Source: Pseudomonas sp. R5-89-07
Lineage (GTDB): Bacteria; Pseudomonadota; Gammaproteobacteria; Pseudomonadales; Pseudomonadaceae
NCBI RefSeq assembly: GCF_003851685.1
Contig: NZ_CP027727.1
Coordinates: 3,100,001-3,164,000, forward strand
Direction of reading: 5' to 3'
Length of the DNA: 64,000 nucleotides
How positions within the stretch are numbered: position 1 is the stretch's first letter; each line of letters begins with the position of its first letter. The notes under the pieces are model-generated. The model did no database searches. It was not told where the DNA came from and saw nothing but the letters and a program-made list of their open reading frames with translations. Positions 40,878-47,647 of this stretch are shown here, in pieces. Made by a program: the position numbers and the translations under genes.

Positions 40878-41522
40878 ATGAAGACACTCGGATCGCGCAT
40901 CGCGCACTACAGAGAAAAAGCAGGGCTTTCTCAGGCTGCCTTGGCAAAGGCGTGCGGATGGAAATCCCAATCGCGCATAGGAAACTATGAGAAAGATGCT
41001 CGGGAGCCAAACCTTGAAGATATCGCCAAGATTGCCCATGAGCTGAAAGTCGATCCGGCAGCGTTACTTTTGCCTGGCGAAAGCCCCTCGAATATTTCAG
41101 TCGCCGCCCAGCCCACCAAATCATTCCGCTACCCGGTTGTGAGCTGGGTTGCCGCCGGCGCCTGGGCAGAAGCCGTGGAGCCCTACCCGGCTGGAATCTC
41201 GGACACCTACGAATTTTCGGAGTACGACTCCAAAGGTCCTGCGTTCTGGCTGACGGTCAAAGGCGACTCAATGACGGCGCCCGCCGGCCAGAGCATCACC
41301 GAGGGCACTCTGATCCTGGTGGACACTGAGGCTGAGGTCGCACCAGGCAAGCTGGTCGTGGCTAAGCTGCCAGACAGCAACGAGGCGACATTCAAGAAGC
41401 TGGTGAGCGACGGCGGCCGGCTGTTCCTGAAGCCGCTGAACCCTAGCTACCCTATTGAGGCCGTCGACGAGAATTGCCGGATCGTTGGCGTGGTTGTCCA
41501 GGCGCTGCAGAAGTTTTACTGA
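40878..41522 (+). CDS. CI-type phage repressor, HTH + S24 peptidase
   Basis: 214 aa from ATG 40878; there is no Shine-Dalgarno, so initiation may be leaderless or weak. HTH at ~17-38 (GLSQAALAKACGWKSQSRIG). S24 domain: cleavage site Ala93-Gly94 (SWVAAGAWAEA), Ser131 in VKGDSMTAPAG, Lys173 in EATFKKLVS. RecA-stimulated self-cleavage would induce the prophage. Binds OR and OL by inference from position. Confidence 0.93.
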   Translation: MKTLGSRIAHYREKAGLSQAALAKACGWKSQSRIGNYEKDAREPNLEDIAKIAHELKVDPAALLLPGESPSNISVAAQPTKSFRYPVVSWVAAGAWAEAVEPYPAGISDTYEFSEYDSKGPAFWLTVKGDSMTAPAGQSITEGTLILVDTEAEVAPGKLVVAKLPDSNEATFKKLVSDGGRLFLKPLNPSYPIEAVDENCRIVGVVVQALQKFY

Positions 41523-41761
41523 TGCCATCCGCACTAGGAAAGCCATCAACCTCATGGCGAGAGCAGTCCTTCTGGAGCAAGGTCGGGGTCATTGCTTGCC
41601 TGGCTTTCCTCATGATGATCCCCGGCTATTCCGACGCAGCTGGTCTTAGCTGGGGCTCATCAGGCCGCAAGCGGGTCTTCAGCCCTGGGTTCCTTGTGCT
41701 CTGCGTTTTCGTGGCTGTGGTTGAGCTGATAGCGCTGAACCATTTCTATAACACCAGATGA
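41522..41761 (+). CDS. Small membrane protein translationally coupled to cI
   Basis: 79 aa. Its ATG overlaps the cI stop as TGATG, so it is made with repressor in the lysogen. Two hydrophobic segments, ~20-36 (KVGVIACLAFLMMIPGY) and ~55-73 (FLVLCVFVAVVELIAL), with a positive loop between (SSGRKRVFS). Position (behind cI, between the two operator sets) is that of lambda rexA/rexB. A superinfection-exclusion role is plausible but not shown by sequence. Confidence 0.6.
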   Translation: MPSALGKPSTSWREQSFWSKVGVIACLAFLMMIPGYSDAAGLSWGSSGRKRVFSPGFLVLCVFVAVVELIALNHFYNTR

Positions 41762-41891
41762 AGCCGGGTAACCCGCCCAATGCGAAACTACGCATAAATT
41801 TGGCTGTCGCCAGATGGCTCCTTTAGCTGTCATCACCTGGCGAACTCAAGTGCAATAGAGTTCGACAAAACCAACCTGAGAGACATCAATA

Positions 41892-41907
41892 CTGTTTATA
41901 CATACAG
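41892..41907 (+). promoter_or_regulatory. LexA box upstream of the DUF7946-like gene
   Basis: CTGTTTATACATACAG, perfect CTGT-N8-ACAG. Lies 33 bp before the start codon and overlaps a TATACA -10-like element, as SOS operators do. Confidence 0.8.
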
Positions 41908-41940
41908 TTTTTGATGAAAATTTTGGAAAGGAAGCCTACT

Positions 41941-42819
41941 ATGAATGAGAGCACCGACCTTTATACCGTTGACAGTCTTTTGATTCGTTACGAGGGAAAG
42001 GATGCAGATCGTCATGTCATTGACATGATGGCTCTGGGTGAATCGATGCAAGGGTTTGGTCGAATTTACAGCGTAGTCGGCCACTTTGTGGCTACGGGGT
42101 CCTACGCTAAGCAATGGCAAGCCCTTGAAGTCAGGGCTTTTGCAACTGAGCCGAAGGCCAAGTGCTTTCAATTGGCCGTTGAGCTGCAAAGCGTAATGCA
42201 GTCACAGCTTATGTCGGGCTTAGCCGGCAGCATCATTACCGCAATTGTCTCTTATATCGTTGCTAGGAATAGCAACAAGGGCGAAGAAATGAAGCATCTG
42301 AGGGAGCTGCTTGAAAAGCAGCTCGATTCACAAACCGGGCGTAACGATAAGACTACGGACCGGTTGCTTCTGACTATCGAGAAACTTGCGGAAAGTTTGA
42401 GATCATCACTAAAGCAAGCTGTGTCCCCTGTGGGGCAGACGTGCCGCAGCATTGATATAATCCCGAGCCCGGAATCTGGAGCACAGCCCATATCTATTGA
42501 CCAGGCAACTAAAGATGCGATCCTTGCCGACGACGATGACGCCGAGCTAACAGGGCTAAAATCCTTTGTAGTAATAATCACGGAAATGGATAGAGAGCGA
42601 GGCACAGCGAAGGTCAGACTTCTCGGCCAGGATGGCGAACCTGAAGCTGATGACGATGGAACGAGCCGTGTCAACGCCAAAATAACTGACCCTGCTTTTG
42701 AGTCGAGTGCAAATGTTTATATTCAACATTTTGCATCTGGTGAGAAGCTTGAGGTAAGGGGTAAGGCCAGCATAAAAGAGGGTGTTATAAGGCAGTTGTA
42801 TTTGTCCGATGCCGGCTGA
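41941..42819 (+). CDS. SOS-controlled protein with central membrane segment (DUF7946-like)
   Basis: 292 aa from ATG 41941 (GGAAG upstream). N-terminal ~95 residues: SLLIRYEGKDADRHVIDMMA, LGESMQGFGRIYSVVGHFVA; these resemble phage proteins now called DUF7946 (from memory). A hydrophobic segment follows at ~97-113 (MSGLAGSIITAIVSYIVAR), then a coiled coil and a C-terminal beta domain with ERGTAKVRLLGQDGEPEADD. LexA-controlled, so active after damage. A+T-rich relative to neighbours. Candidate exclusion or abortive gene in rex position. Confidence 0.6.
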   Translation: MNESTDLYTVDSLLIRYEGKDADRHVIDMMALGESMQGFGRIYSVVGHFVATGSYAKQWQALEVRAFATEPKAKCFQLAVELQSVMQSQLMSGLAGSIITAIVSYIVARNSNKGEEMKHLRELLEKQLDSQTGRNDKTTDRLLLTIEKLAESLRSSLKQAVSPVGQTCRSIDIIPSPESGAQPISIDQATKDAILADDDDAELTGLKSFVVIITEMDRERGTAKVRLLGQDGEPEADDDGTSRVNAKITDPAFESSANVYIQHFASGEKLEVRGKASIKEGVIRQLYLSDAG

Positions 42820-42855
42820 GAACCCCATATAGATTCACCCACCCAAAAAAAATCT

Positions 42856-42882
42856 AAGCCGGGCCCATCCCCTGGCTTTTTG
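42856..42882 (+). terminator. Terminator after the DUF7946-like gene
   Basis: AAGCCGGG / CCCTGGCTT arms (one bulged base) and TTTTT. Confidence 0.65.
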
Positions 42883-42938
42883 TTCTACCACCCTACCCTC
42901 TGCTATCTTGGCGCCCTCTAATAGCAATGGAAGCATCG

Positions 42939-43268
42939 ATGAATGGATTCATGGAAGGCTCTGGGGCCGCCCTACTGGCATCAATCAGCACGCAGGCCGT
43001 GTCAGGTGATGGCGCCAACCCTATCGCTGCCGCGATATTCCTCACAATCTCCGCGCCAACCATTTAAATTGGGGCGACCACATCCCTCACGACCGAACCG
43101 CCAAAGGTTTTCACATCGGCGAAGACAGAAGCTCTGGCATTCATTGGGTCGGATGGAGAGATTCGCGGCGCACAGTTTGAGCAAGCATCCCGACACTATC
43201 GATTGAGCTATAGGTCGCCCCTCATGTCCGATATGCAACTCGCCAAGGCAATCGCGACGTCCTACTGA
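42939..43268 (+). pseudogene. DUF2388-like gene broken by one in-frame stop codon
   Basis: ATG 42939 (GGAAG upstream) reads 42 codons to TAA at 43065-43067. The same frame continues without another stop to TGA 43266, giving GATTSLTTEPPKVFTSAKTE, then ALAFIGSDGEIRGAQFEQAS and SDMQLAKAIATSY. The second part matches the end of DUF2388 proteins, small exported Pseudomonas proteins with TTS...AxxFVAxDGxIRGA...SDxxLAxAI. A single nonsense change appears to have split it, unless the stop is read through or is a sequencing error. Confidence 0.6.
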
Positions 43269-43335
43269 GCGCAAGCTTTCACATCTCTTTCACAGTCGAG
43301 CGCCTATTGTTATCCCAGCTCCTTATGAAAGCCTT

Positions 43336-43368
43336 TAAGCCCGCCCTCCCCATCGCGGGCTTTTCTTT
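43336..43368 (+). terminator. Terminator after the broken DUF2388-like gene
   Basis: GCCCGC (43339-43344) and GCGGGC (43355-43360) arms, then TTTTCTTT. Confidence 0.7.
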
Positions 43369-43456
43369 GCCTGCGATTTGCCCGTTCGGCTTTTCCCTCC
43401 AATGGTGGCTGTACGCCACGAATGGTAAAGTGCGAGCTCAATTACGGAGGGATTCA

Positions 43457-44011
43457 ATGAAAGGATTTGGGACGTTCGCGCTGATTATCGGCGTGTGCTG
43501 GCTAATCTTCGCGCTGAGCATGGATGTTTCCGTCTCGACTGGAGCGGGCGGCCGGGTAAACAATCTGGGCCTCATGGCAGACCGCCAAGTGCACACGATT
43601 GTCGGCGGAGTAATCATACTCGCCGGCTTGCTTATGGTGCTTCTTGGCGGAAAATCCACTGCGCCGCAATCAGCGGCCGAGACAGATACCCGCCCCTGCC
43701 CGCTCTGTGCAGAGAACATTAAAAGAGCAGCCATCAAGTGCAAACATTGTGGTGGTGACGTGCTCCCAGTACTGTCCTCACAAGCACCCTTGATGTCAGG
43801 ATGGACTGTGCGGGTGGAATGCGAGCCATGGGCTCACGCAGAGGCAACCCGGTCAGTGAAGCGCCTGGGGCTCCCGACCACGAAAGGATCGGCGAAATAC
43901 GTCGCTGTCGGACCATTTTCCTCGGAGGCTGAGGCGCTAGGTGCGCGCGACAACATCCGCTCAGTGAGCGACCTTCTCGGCGAAATCCATATTGTGGCAC
44001 CTGACGCGTAG
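43457..44011 (+). CDS. Membrane protein with zinc ribbon and SPOR-like domain
   Basis: 184 aa from ATG 43457 (ACGGAGGG upstream). Two membrane segments at ~5-22 (FALIIGVCWLIFALSM) and ~45-62 (TIVGGVIILAGLLMVLLG); a zinc ribbon CPLCAENI...CKHCGG at ~83-100; and a C-terminal ~65-residue SPOR-like fold (WTVRVECEPWAHAEATRSVK, YVAVGPFSSEAEALGARDNI). In rex position, with own terminator. Function unknown; a membrane sensor or exclusion protein is possible. Confidence 0.65.
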   Translation: MKGFGTFALIIGVCWLIFALSMDVSVSTGAGGRVNNLGLMADRQVHTIVGGVIILAGLLMVLLGGKSTAPQSAAETDTRPCPLCAENIKRAAIKCKHCGGDVLPVLSSQAPLMSGWTVRVECEPWAHAEATRSVKRLGLPTTKGSAKYVAVGPFSSEAEALGARDNIRSVSDLLGEIHIVAPDA

Positions 44012-44028
44012 CTCTCCCGATCGACCTC

Positions 44029-44052
44029 AAGCCCGCCAAGCGCGGGCTTTTT
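44029..44052 (+). terminator. Terminator after the zinc-ribbon gene
   Basis: AAGCCCGC, CAAGC loop, GCGGGCTT and TTT, 18 bases after the stop. Confidence 0.75.
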
Positions 44053-44117
44053 CATGCTTGCCAAAAAGCTCCGCCAACCAAAATATGCATTTATGCATGA
44101 AACTTCCTGCCGCCCTC

Positions 44118-44158
44118 TTGCCAAGATATGCCAGCACCAATACTGTGTATGCATACAG
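44118..44158 (+). promoter_or_regulatory. Promoter with LexA box for the DUF1654 gene
   Basis: TTGCCA (44118-44123), 17 bases, TACTGT (44141-44146), overlapped by the LexA box CTGTGTATGCATACAG at 44143-44158. The ribosome site and start follow 20 bp later. Confidence 0.82.
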
Positions 44159-44177
44159 TATTCGCAAGGAGCGACGC

Positions 44178-44429
44178 ATGAACCAAGCACCCTACCCCAC
44201 ACCCAAACCGAGAAACTCCTACGAGCTTGTGGGCCATCGCCTACAAGGCTTGATCGCCTCTCCCCGGGTCCAGCGGGTTCAGTTGGTCGAGGTTTCCAGG
44301 CGCGACGACGAAAGCCCTGAAGCCTGGCGCCAGGTCATCCAAGACATCGGCGACACCGCCGGCATCAGGATCGAGCATCTGGATGATGGTGCCGTCAGGA
44401 TCGGCTGGCGCGAATACTGCGATTCCTAA
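44178..44429 (+). CDS. DUF1654 family protein, SOS-controlled
   Basis: 83 aa from ATG 44178 with AAGGAG 7 bases upstream. SYELVGHRLQGLIASPRVQR, VEVSRRDDESPEAWRQVIQD and GIRIEHLDDGAVRIGWRE match DUF1654, a Pseudomonas/phage family of unknown biochemistry often found under LexA control. Last gene before OL/PL. Confidence 0.8.
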   Translation: MNQAPYPTPKPRNSYELVGHRLQGLIASPRVQRVQLVEVSRRDDESPEAWRQVIQDIGDTAGIRIEHLDDGAVRIGWREYCDS

Positions 44430-44485
44430 ATGAGCACGCCAGCAGGCGGGCTCACCACCCCGTCCTTCTCAATTCCCCTATAAAA

Positions 44486-44560
44486 ACCACACAGCGTGAT
44501 TCAATCATGAAAAATACAAACACATTACGTGTTGACACAACAAACACACTCTGTGATTAT
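44486..44560 (+). promoter_or_regulatory. OL/PL control region with three operators
   Basis: PL: TTGACA (44532-44537), 17 bases, GATTAT (44555-44560). Operators: 44486-44500 (ACCAC/GTGAT), 44519-44533 (AACAC-ATTAC-GTGTT, perfect, abutting the -35) and 44543-44557 (AACAC/GTGAT, in the spacer and -10). Same consensus as the OR set at 40805-40864, in a position that would let CI or Cro shut off PL. The rest of 44430-44886 is leader. Confidence 0.8.
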
Positions 44561-44608
44561 CGCCTCAAGCCAGCAACGAAGAACGCCGGCCAGCAGCTAA
44601 ACCTGCGC

Positions 44609-44646
44609 CGCTCTTTAGCGATACCCCTTGCCGGATCACCACCGGC
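44609..44646 (+). promoter_or_regulatory. nut-like site: boxA-type sequence plus hairpin
   Basis: CGCTCTTTA (44609-44617) resembles lambda boxA (CGCTCTTA) and the rrn boxA (GCTCTTTAA). Thirteen bases later a hairpin has stem GCCGG (44630-44634), 7-base loop, CCGGC (44642-44646), in the place of boxB. It lies ~45 bp into the PL transcript. CGCT/AGCG around the boxA can itself pair, a caveat. Confidence 0.5.
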
Positions 44647-44664
44647 CCAGATTCAAAGGCAGCG

Positions 44665-44778
44665 ATGAACCGGCCTAAACGGTTCAGAGGGTTGGCAACT
44701 GACCCGGACGTGCAGCGTAAAGCGCCAAGAACAGTTATCCAGCGGGAGAACAAGCCGAAAGGCCCGCGGCTGGAGTGA
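44665..44778 (+). CDS. Arg/Lys-rich 37-residue ORF in the PL leader (N-like candidate)
   Basis: ATG 44665 with AAAGG upstream. Sequence opens MNRPKRFRGLATDPDVQRKA and ends KPKGPRLE: 12 of 37 residues are Arg or Lys. It directly follows the nut-like hairpin. Lambda-type N proteins use an N-terminal arginine-rich motif to bind boxB, but are about 100 aa; this is much shorter. Could also be a leader peptide or chance ORF. Confidence 0.35.
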   Translation: MNRPKRFRGLATDPDVQRKAPRTVIQRENKPKGPRLE

Positions 44779-44835
44779 CATTTGATTCAAGCCGGTGACC
44801 GACGCCAGTAGCGGGTCACGGCGGAAAGCATCACT

Positions 44836-44860
44836 GAGCAGCCTTCTCGCGAGGGCTGCT
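44836..44860 (+). other. Strong leader hairpin before the first PL gene
   Basis: AGCAGCC and GGGCTGCT arms around TTCTCGCGA; a second hairpin GTGACC/GGTCAC lies at about 44794-44818. No T-run follows, so they are likely RNA structure rather than terminators. Confidence 0.4.
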
Positions 44861-44886
44861 TGGGATGACAACCGGGAGTAAGTGAA

Positions 44887-45141
44887 ATGCCGAAGTACAT
44901 GCTCGACTACATCCGGCTTTGTCGGGAATGCAGCCTTGATCTGCGCACGATCGGCAACATGATCAGCATCGTCATTCCAGCTCTGCAGCGTGAGGCAGCA
45001 GGACTGCGCAGCGCGGTAAGCGAATTTGCTGGGGAATTTCCTGAGCTTGAGCAAGACGCCGAACTGCTGGAATCAGCCATGCGCGCCGGGCTCCAGCGCT
45101 GCATGCCGCAGCCACACCAACAAGAGCTGTTCGCAGCGTGA
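44887..45141 (+). CDS. First PL-operon gene, small helical protein
   Basis: 84 aa from ATG 44887 (GGGAGTAAG upstream). CRECSLDLRTIGNMISIVIP and a helical C-terminus with a QPHQQELFAA end. No recognised domain. Confidence 0.6.
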   Translation: MPKYMLDYIRLCRECSLDLRTIGNMISIVIPALQREAAGLRSAVSEFAGEFPELEQDAELLESAMRAGLQRCMPQPHQQELFAA

Positions 45142-45204
45142 CGGACCTTTTCACTGATGCATCTGGTTACCCGGGTGCATTGGGAAATCAAACTGGAGAA
45201 AGGA

Positions 45205-45405
45205 ATGAACGAAGAACAGATTGAACGAGTTCGTGAGTTGGTTCGGATCGTAGCGAATGACGACGGTACCGATTTCGATACCGCCTTCACCGTTTCAATG
45301 AAAGTACTGAAACTGCACGCTATCGACAACGCTCCGAAGGGCGCGGCCAGTGGGGGCGGAAAGTCTCAGGCCAGGTCTAACCAAGCAGACCATGTTTCGG
45401 ACTGA
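45205..45405 (+). CDS. Small PL-operon protein, unknown function
   Basis: 66 aa from ATG 45205 (GAAAGGA upstream). MNEEQIERVRELVRIVANDD, then AFTVSMKVLKLHAIDNAPKG; a Gly/Ser/Lys tail. Its 3' end overlaps the convergent DUF2622-like gene by 40 bp. Confidence 0.6.
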   Translation: MNEEQIERVRELVRIVANDDGTDFDTAFTVSMKVLKLHAIDNAPKGAASGGGKSQARSNQADHVSD

Positions 45406-45650
45406 GATACAAAAATCCACGGTCCGCCATGCCCGGAAAGCGGAGTAGCGAGCCCCCTGATCCGCTCGCGAAGCGTGGTTATGTCAAGGCTGCTTGATCC
45501 GTAGTAGGTGCCGATTGGGAGTTTTCGCAACGTCCCGTCGGCGAAAGCAATGGTCTTCATCAACCCCAACGCTTCCATCCCAGCATGAAGATCCTCGTAG
45601 TCATCCCATCCGGCCTTCAGTAACTCAACCCGCACCATGTAATTCGCCAT
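45366..45650 (-). CDS. DUF2622-like small protein, antisense in the PL operon
   Basis: 94 aa from ATG 45650. MANYMVRVELLKAGWDDYED, LHAGMEALGLMKTIAFADGT, LRKLPIGTYYGSSSLDITTL and a C-terminal WIFVSQSETWSAWLDLA resemble DUF2622 (phage/plasmid small proteins of ferredoxin-like fold, unknown role). Transcribed against PL, so it needs its own promoter. Confidence 0.6.
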   Translation of the reverse strand: MANYMVRVELLKAGWDDYEDLHAGMEALGLMKTIAFADGTLRKLPIGTYYGSSSLDITTLRERIRGLATPLSGHGGPWIFVSQSETWSAWLDLA

Positions 45651-45861
45651 AACTGCATTCCTTGTTTCGACTGTGGAAGCCGAAGCATATGGGGTTTCCC
45701 TCGGCTGTGGAAAGCGAGGAAACAGGGAGCCTGCCCCTTGTAAAACAGGCGCTCCCCTTCCCACCTCTACCCGTCAGCACTCCTCCGCGCCCATCGGCAA
45801 ACGGCGGGAGGCATGAGTGTTGACGAATACAGGTGAACAACCCGCTACCTTGGAGGCGACC

Positions 45862-46299
45862 ATGAACGCAGCATTGAATATTTGCCAGGAGCGTTACGAC
45901 GCTCAGTTGCCTCCAGAGGTAAGCGAGAGCGACGAGGTGACGGACTGGCTTGAGCATTCGGCGGAGCGCCTGGTGTGCGGCGTCGACATCAAGTGGAAGC
46001 GCCGCTACGGCCAGCCGCAGGTGGTGACGTTCGACCGGTTCTGCACGGTCCTGCAGGGTCACCTAAACCAGCGCCAGATAGACGGCCTCGACCAGCGCGA
46101 TTCGTTTGCCCGCCTGCTGCTGTCGGCAATGCTCGGCAGCCAGAGCGATGCCCGGTCCCATGCTGCAGACCTGTTGGGCCAGCAACGGCCCATTGAAGCG
46201 GTCGAGAAGATCGCCGTAGCGCTGCTGAGGCCGTATGCCGCAGACGCGATAGCGGCGGAACGGGAAGAGCGCGAAGACGACGTGGATGCTGATGTATGA
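45862..46299 (+). CDS. Conserved Pseudomonas-phage protein, unknown function
   Basis: 145 aa from ATG 45862 (TTGGAGG upstream). ALNICQERYDAQLPPEVSES then WLEHSAERLVCGVDIKWKRR and an acidic C-terminus (EREEREDDVDADV). Starts a tight run of overlapping small genes that ends at Bet. Probably early DNA metabolism; inferred from context. Confidence 0.65.
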   Translation: MNAALNICQERYDAQLPPEVSESDEVTDWLEHSAERLVCGVDIKWKRRYGQPQVVTFDRFCTVLQGHLNQRQIDGLDQRDSFARLLLSAMLGSQSDARSHAADLLGQQRPIEAVEKIAVALLRPYAADAIAAEREEREDDVDADV

Positions 46300-46481
46300 G
46301 CGCCCACATCCTCATTGACGAAGCGCTGGAGAGCCTCATGCATGCAGCAAGCACGCAGGAAGAGGCTCTAATTGTTCAGCGGATGATCGCCCAATTCTTG
46401 ATTGACGAAACGATCACCCTCAAGGAATTCGACCACTACTGCGCCCGCCTCAACAAGGTCTCGCGCAAGGAGGCAGCGTGA
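46296..46481 (+). CDS. Small helical protein in the Bet operon
   Basis: 61 aa, overlapping both neighbours by 4 bp. MSAHILIDEALESLMHAAST and EALIVQRMIAQFLIDETITL; all-helical, acidic first half. Unknown. Confidence 0.6.
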   Translation: MSAHILIDEALESLMHAASTQEEALIVQRMIAQFLIDETITLKEFDHYCARLNKVSRKEAA

Positions 46482-46672
46482 CTACATCACCGGTTAAATC
46501 GCTGATCGACGAGCAGCTCGACGAGGTTGAGTCGAGGCTGATCATGCTGGGCTTTGGCCTCCCCTTCAATGAAGTGATCGGCCAGCCGCGTGAGCGTGCC
46601 GTGGCCACCTTGCCGAAGCGCTTGGCGGCAACCATGAAGGGCGGGCGGATCGCGGTGAGGGTTAGGCCTTGA
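46478..46672 (+). CDS. Small protein in the Bet operon
   Basis: 64 aa, GTG start at 46478 overlapping the previous stop as GTGA, with AAGGAGG upstream. SLIDEQLDEVESRLIMLGFG then VIGQPRERAVATLPKRLAAT. No known domain. Confidence 0.6.
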   Translation: MTTSPVKSLIDEQLDEVESRLIMLGFGLPFNEVIGQPRERAVATLPKRLAATMKGGRIAVRVRP

Positions 46673-46785
46673 CCACCCACCAGCGTACCCGGCGCCTACT
46701 CATCTGGCGCGGCTCCTTCTCCGCCCTCTCCGTCTGCACCTTTCTGATGTTGCTCAGCGCCCTCGCTGATCGAATCTCTCAATAA
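46669..46785 (+). CDS. Possible 38-residue single-span membrane peptide
   Basis: TTG at 46669 overlaps the previous stop (TTGA), reads TTHQRTRRLLIWRGSFSALS and then VCTFLMLLSALADRISQ, a basic head and one hydrophobic span. Coupling and topology support it; the rare start and small size do not. Confidence 0.4.
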   Translation: MTTHQRTRRLLIWRGSFSALSVCTFLMLLSALADRISQ

Positions 46786-46828
46786 CCAACACCTTCAATC
46801 GCTGCGAGCATCGCGGCAAGGATTCCCC

Positions 46829-47647
46829 ATGTCCGCAGTAATGAAGCAGGACGACAACACGCCTGCGATATCGGAGGCCGCGCTCGTTGAAGTGCTGAGC
46901 AGCAGCCTCTATCCCGGCGCCGAAAAGAACTCAGTCGTGATGGTGTTGGCTTACTGCCAGGCGGCGCACCTGGACCCAATGTTGAAGCCGGTGCACATCG
47001 TTCCGATCTGGAACTCGAAGACGAAAAAGATGCAGGACACGGTGATGCCTGGCATCGGCCTGTACCGCATCCAGGCGGCGCGCACCGGCCAGTACGCAGG
47101 GATCAGCGAGCCGGAATATGGCCCTCCAGTAACGGCGAAGTTGAGCGGCGTAGAGGTCACGTATCCCGAATGGTGCCGCGTGACCGTCAAGCGGCAGATG
47201 AGCAACGGGCTGGTGGCCGAGTACACAGCCAACGAGCGCTGGCTTGAGAACTACGCGACATCGAGCAAGGACACCGCTGCGCCCAACGCCATGTGGAAGC
47301 GTCGAGCATTTGCCCAGCTCGCCAAATGCGCTGAGGCCCAGGCCTTGCGCAAAGCATTCCCTGAAGTCGGGTCGGCGCCAACGGCCGACGAGATGGAAGG
47401 TAAGGCATTCGAGGAGCCGGCGCGCGATGTCAGCCCTCGACAGCGCGCCGAGCCTGAACCGGAAGCGCTGCCCGCCTACTCCGACGAACTGCTGACCGAG
47501 AACATCGTGAAGTGGCAGCCACTTATCGACTCGAACCGCACCAGCCCCGAACACCTCATTGCGACCATCAGCAGCAAGTACACGCTGAGCCCGGCGCAGA
47601 TTGAAAAAATCACCAACCTCAAAGCCCTCGATGGAGACGCAGCATGA
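46829..47647 (+). CDS. bet: Single-strand annealing protein Bet (RecT/Redbeta family)
   Basis: 272 aa. Core of the family: VVMVLAYCQAAHLDPMLKPV, HIVPIWNSK, MPGIGLYRIQAARTGQYAGI, EWCRVTVKRQ, APNAMWKRRAFAQLAKCAEA, QALRKAFPEVG. Promotes strand annealing and exchange with the exonuclease encoded next, overlapping by 4 bp. ATG 46829. Confidence 0.92.
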   Translation: MSAVMKQDDNTPAISEAALVEVLSSSLYPGAEKNSVVMVLAYCQAAHLDPMLKPVHIVPIWNSKTKKMQDTVMPGIGLYRIQAARTGQYAGISEPEYGPPVTAKLSGVEVTYPEWCRVTVKRQMSNGLVAEYTANERWLENYATSSKDTAAPNAMWKRRAFAQLAKCAEAQALRKAFPEVGSAPTADEMEGKAFEEPARDVSPRQRAEPEPEALPAYSDELLTENIVKWQPLIDSNRTSPEHLIATISSKYTLSPAQIEKITNLKALDGDAA

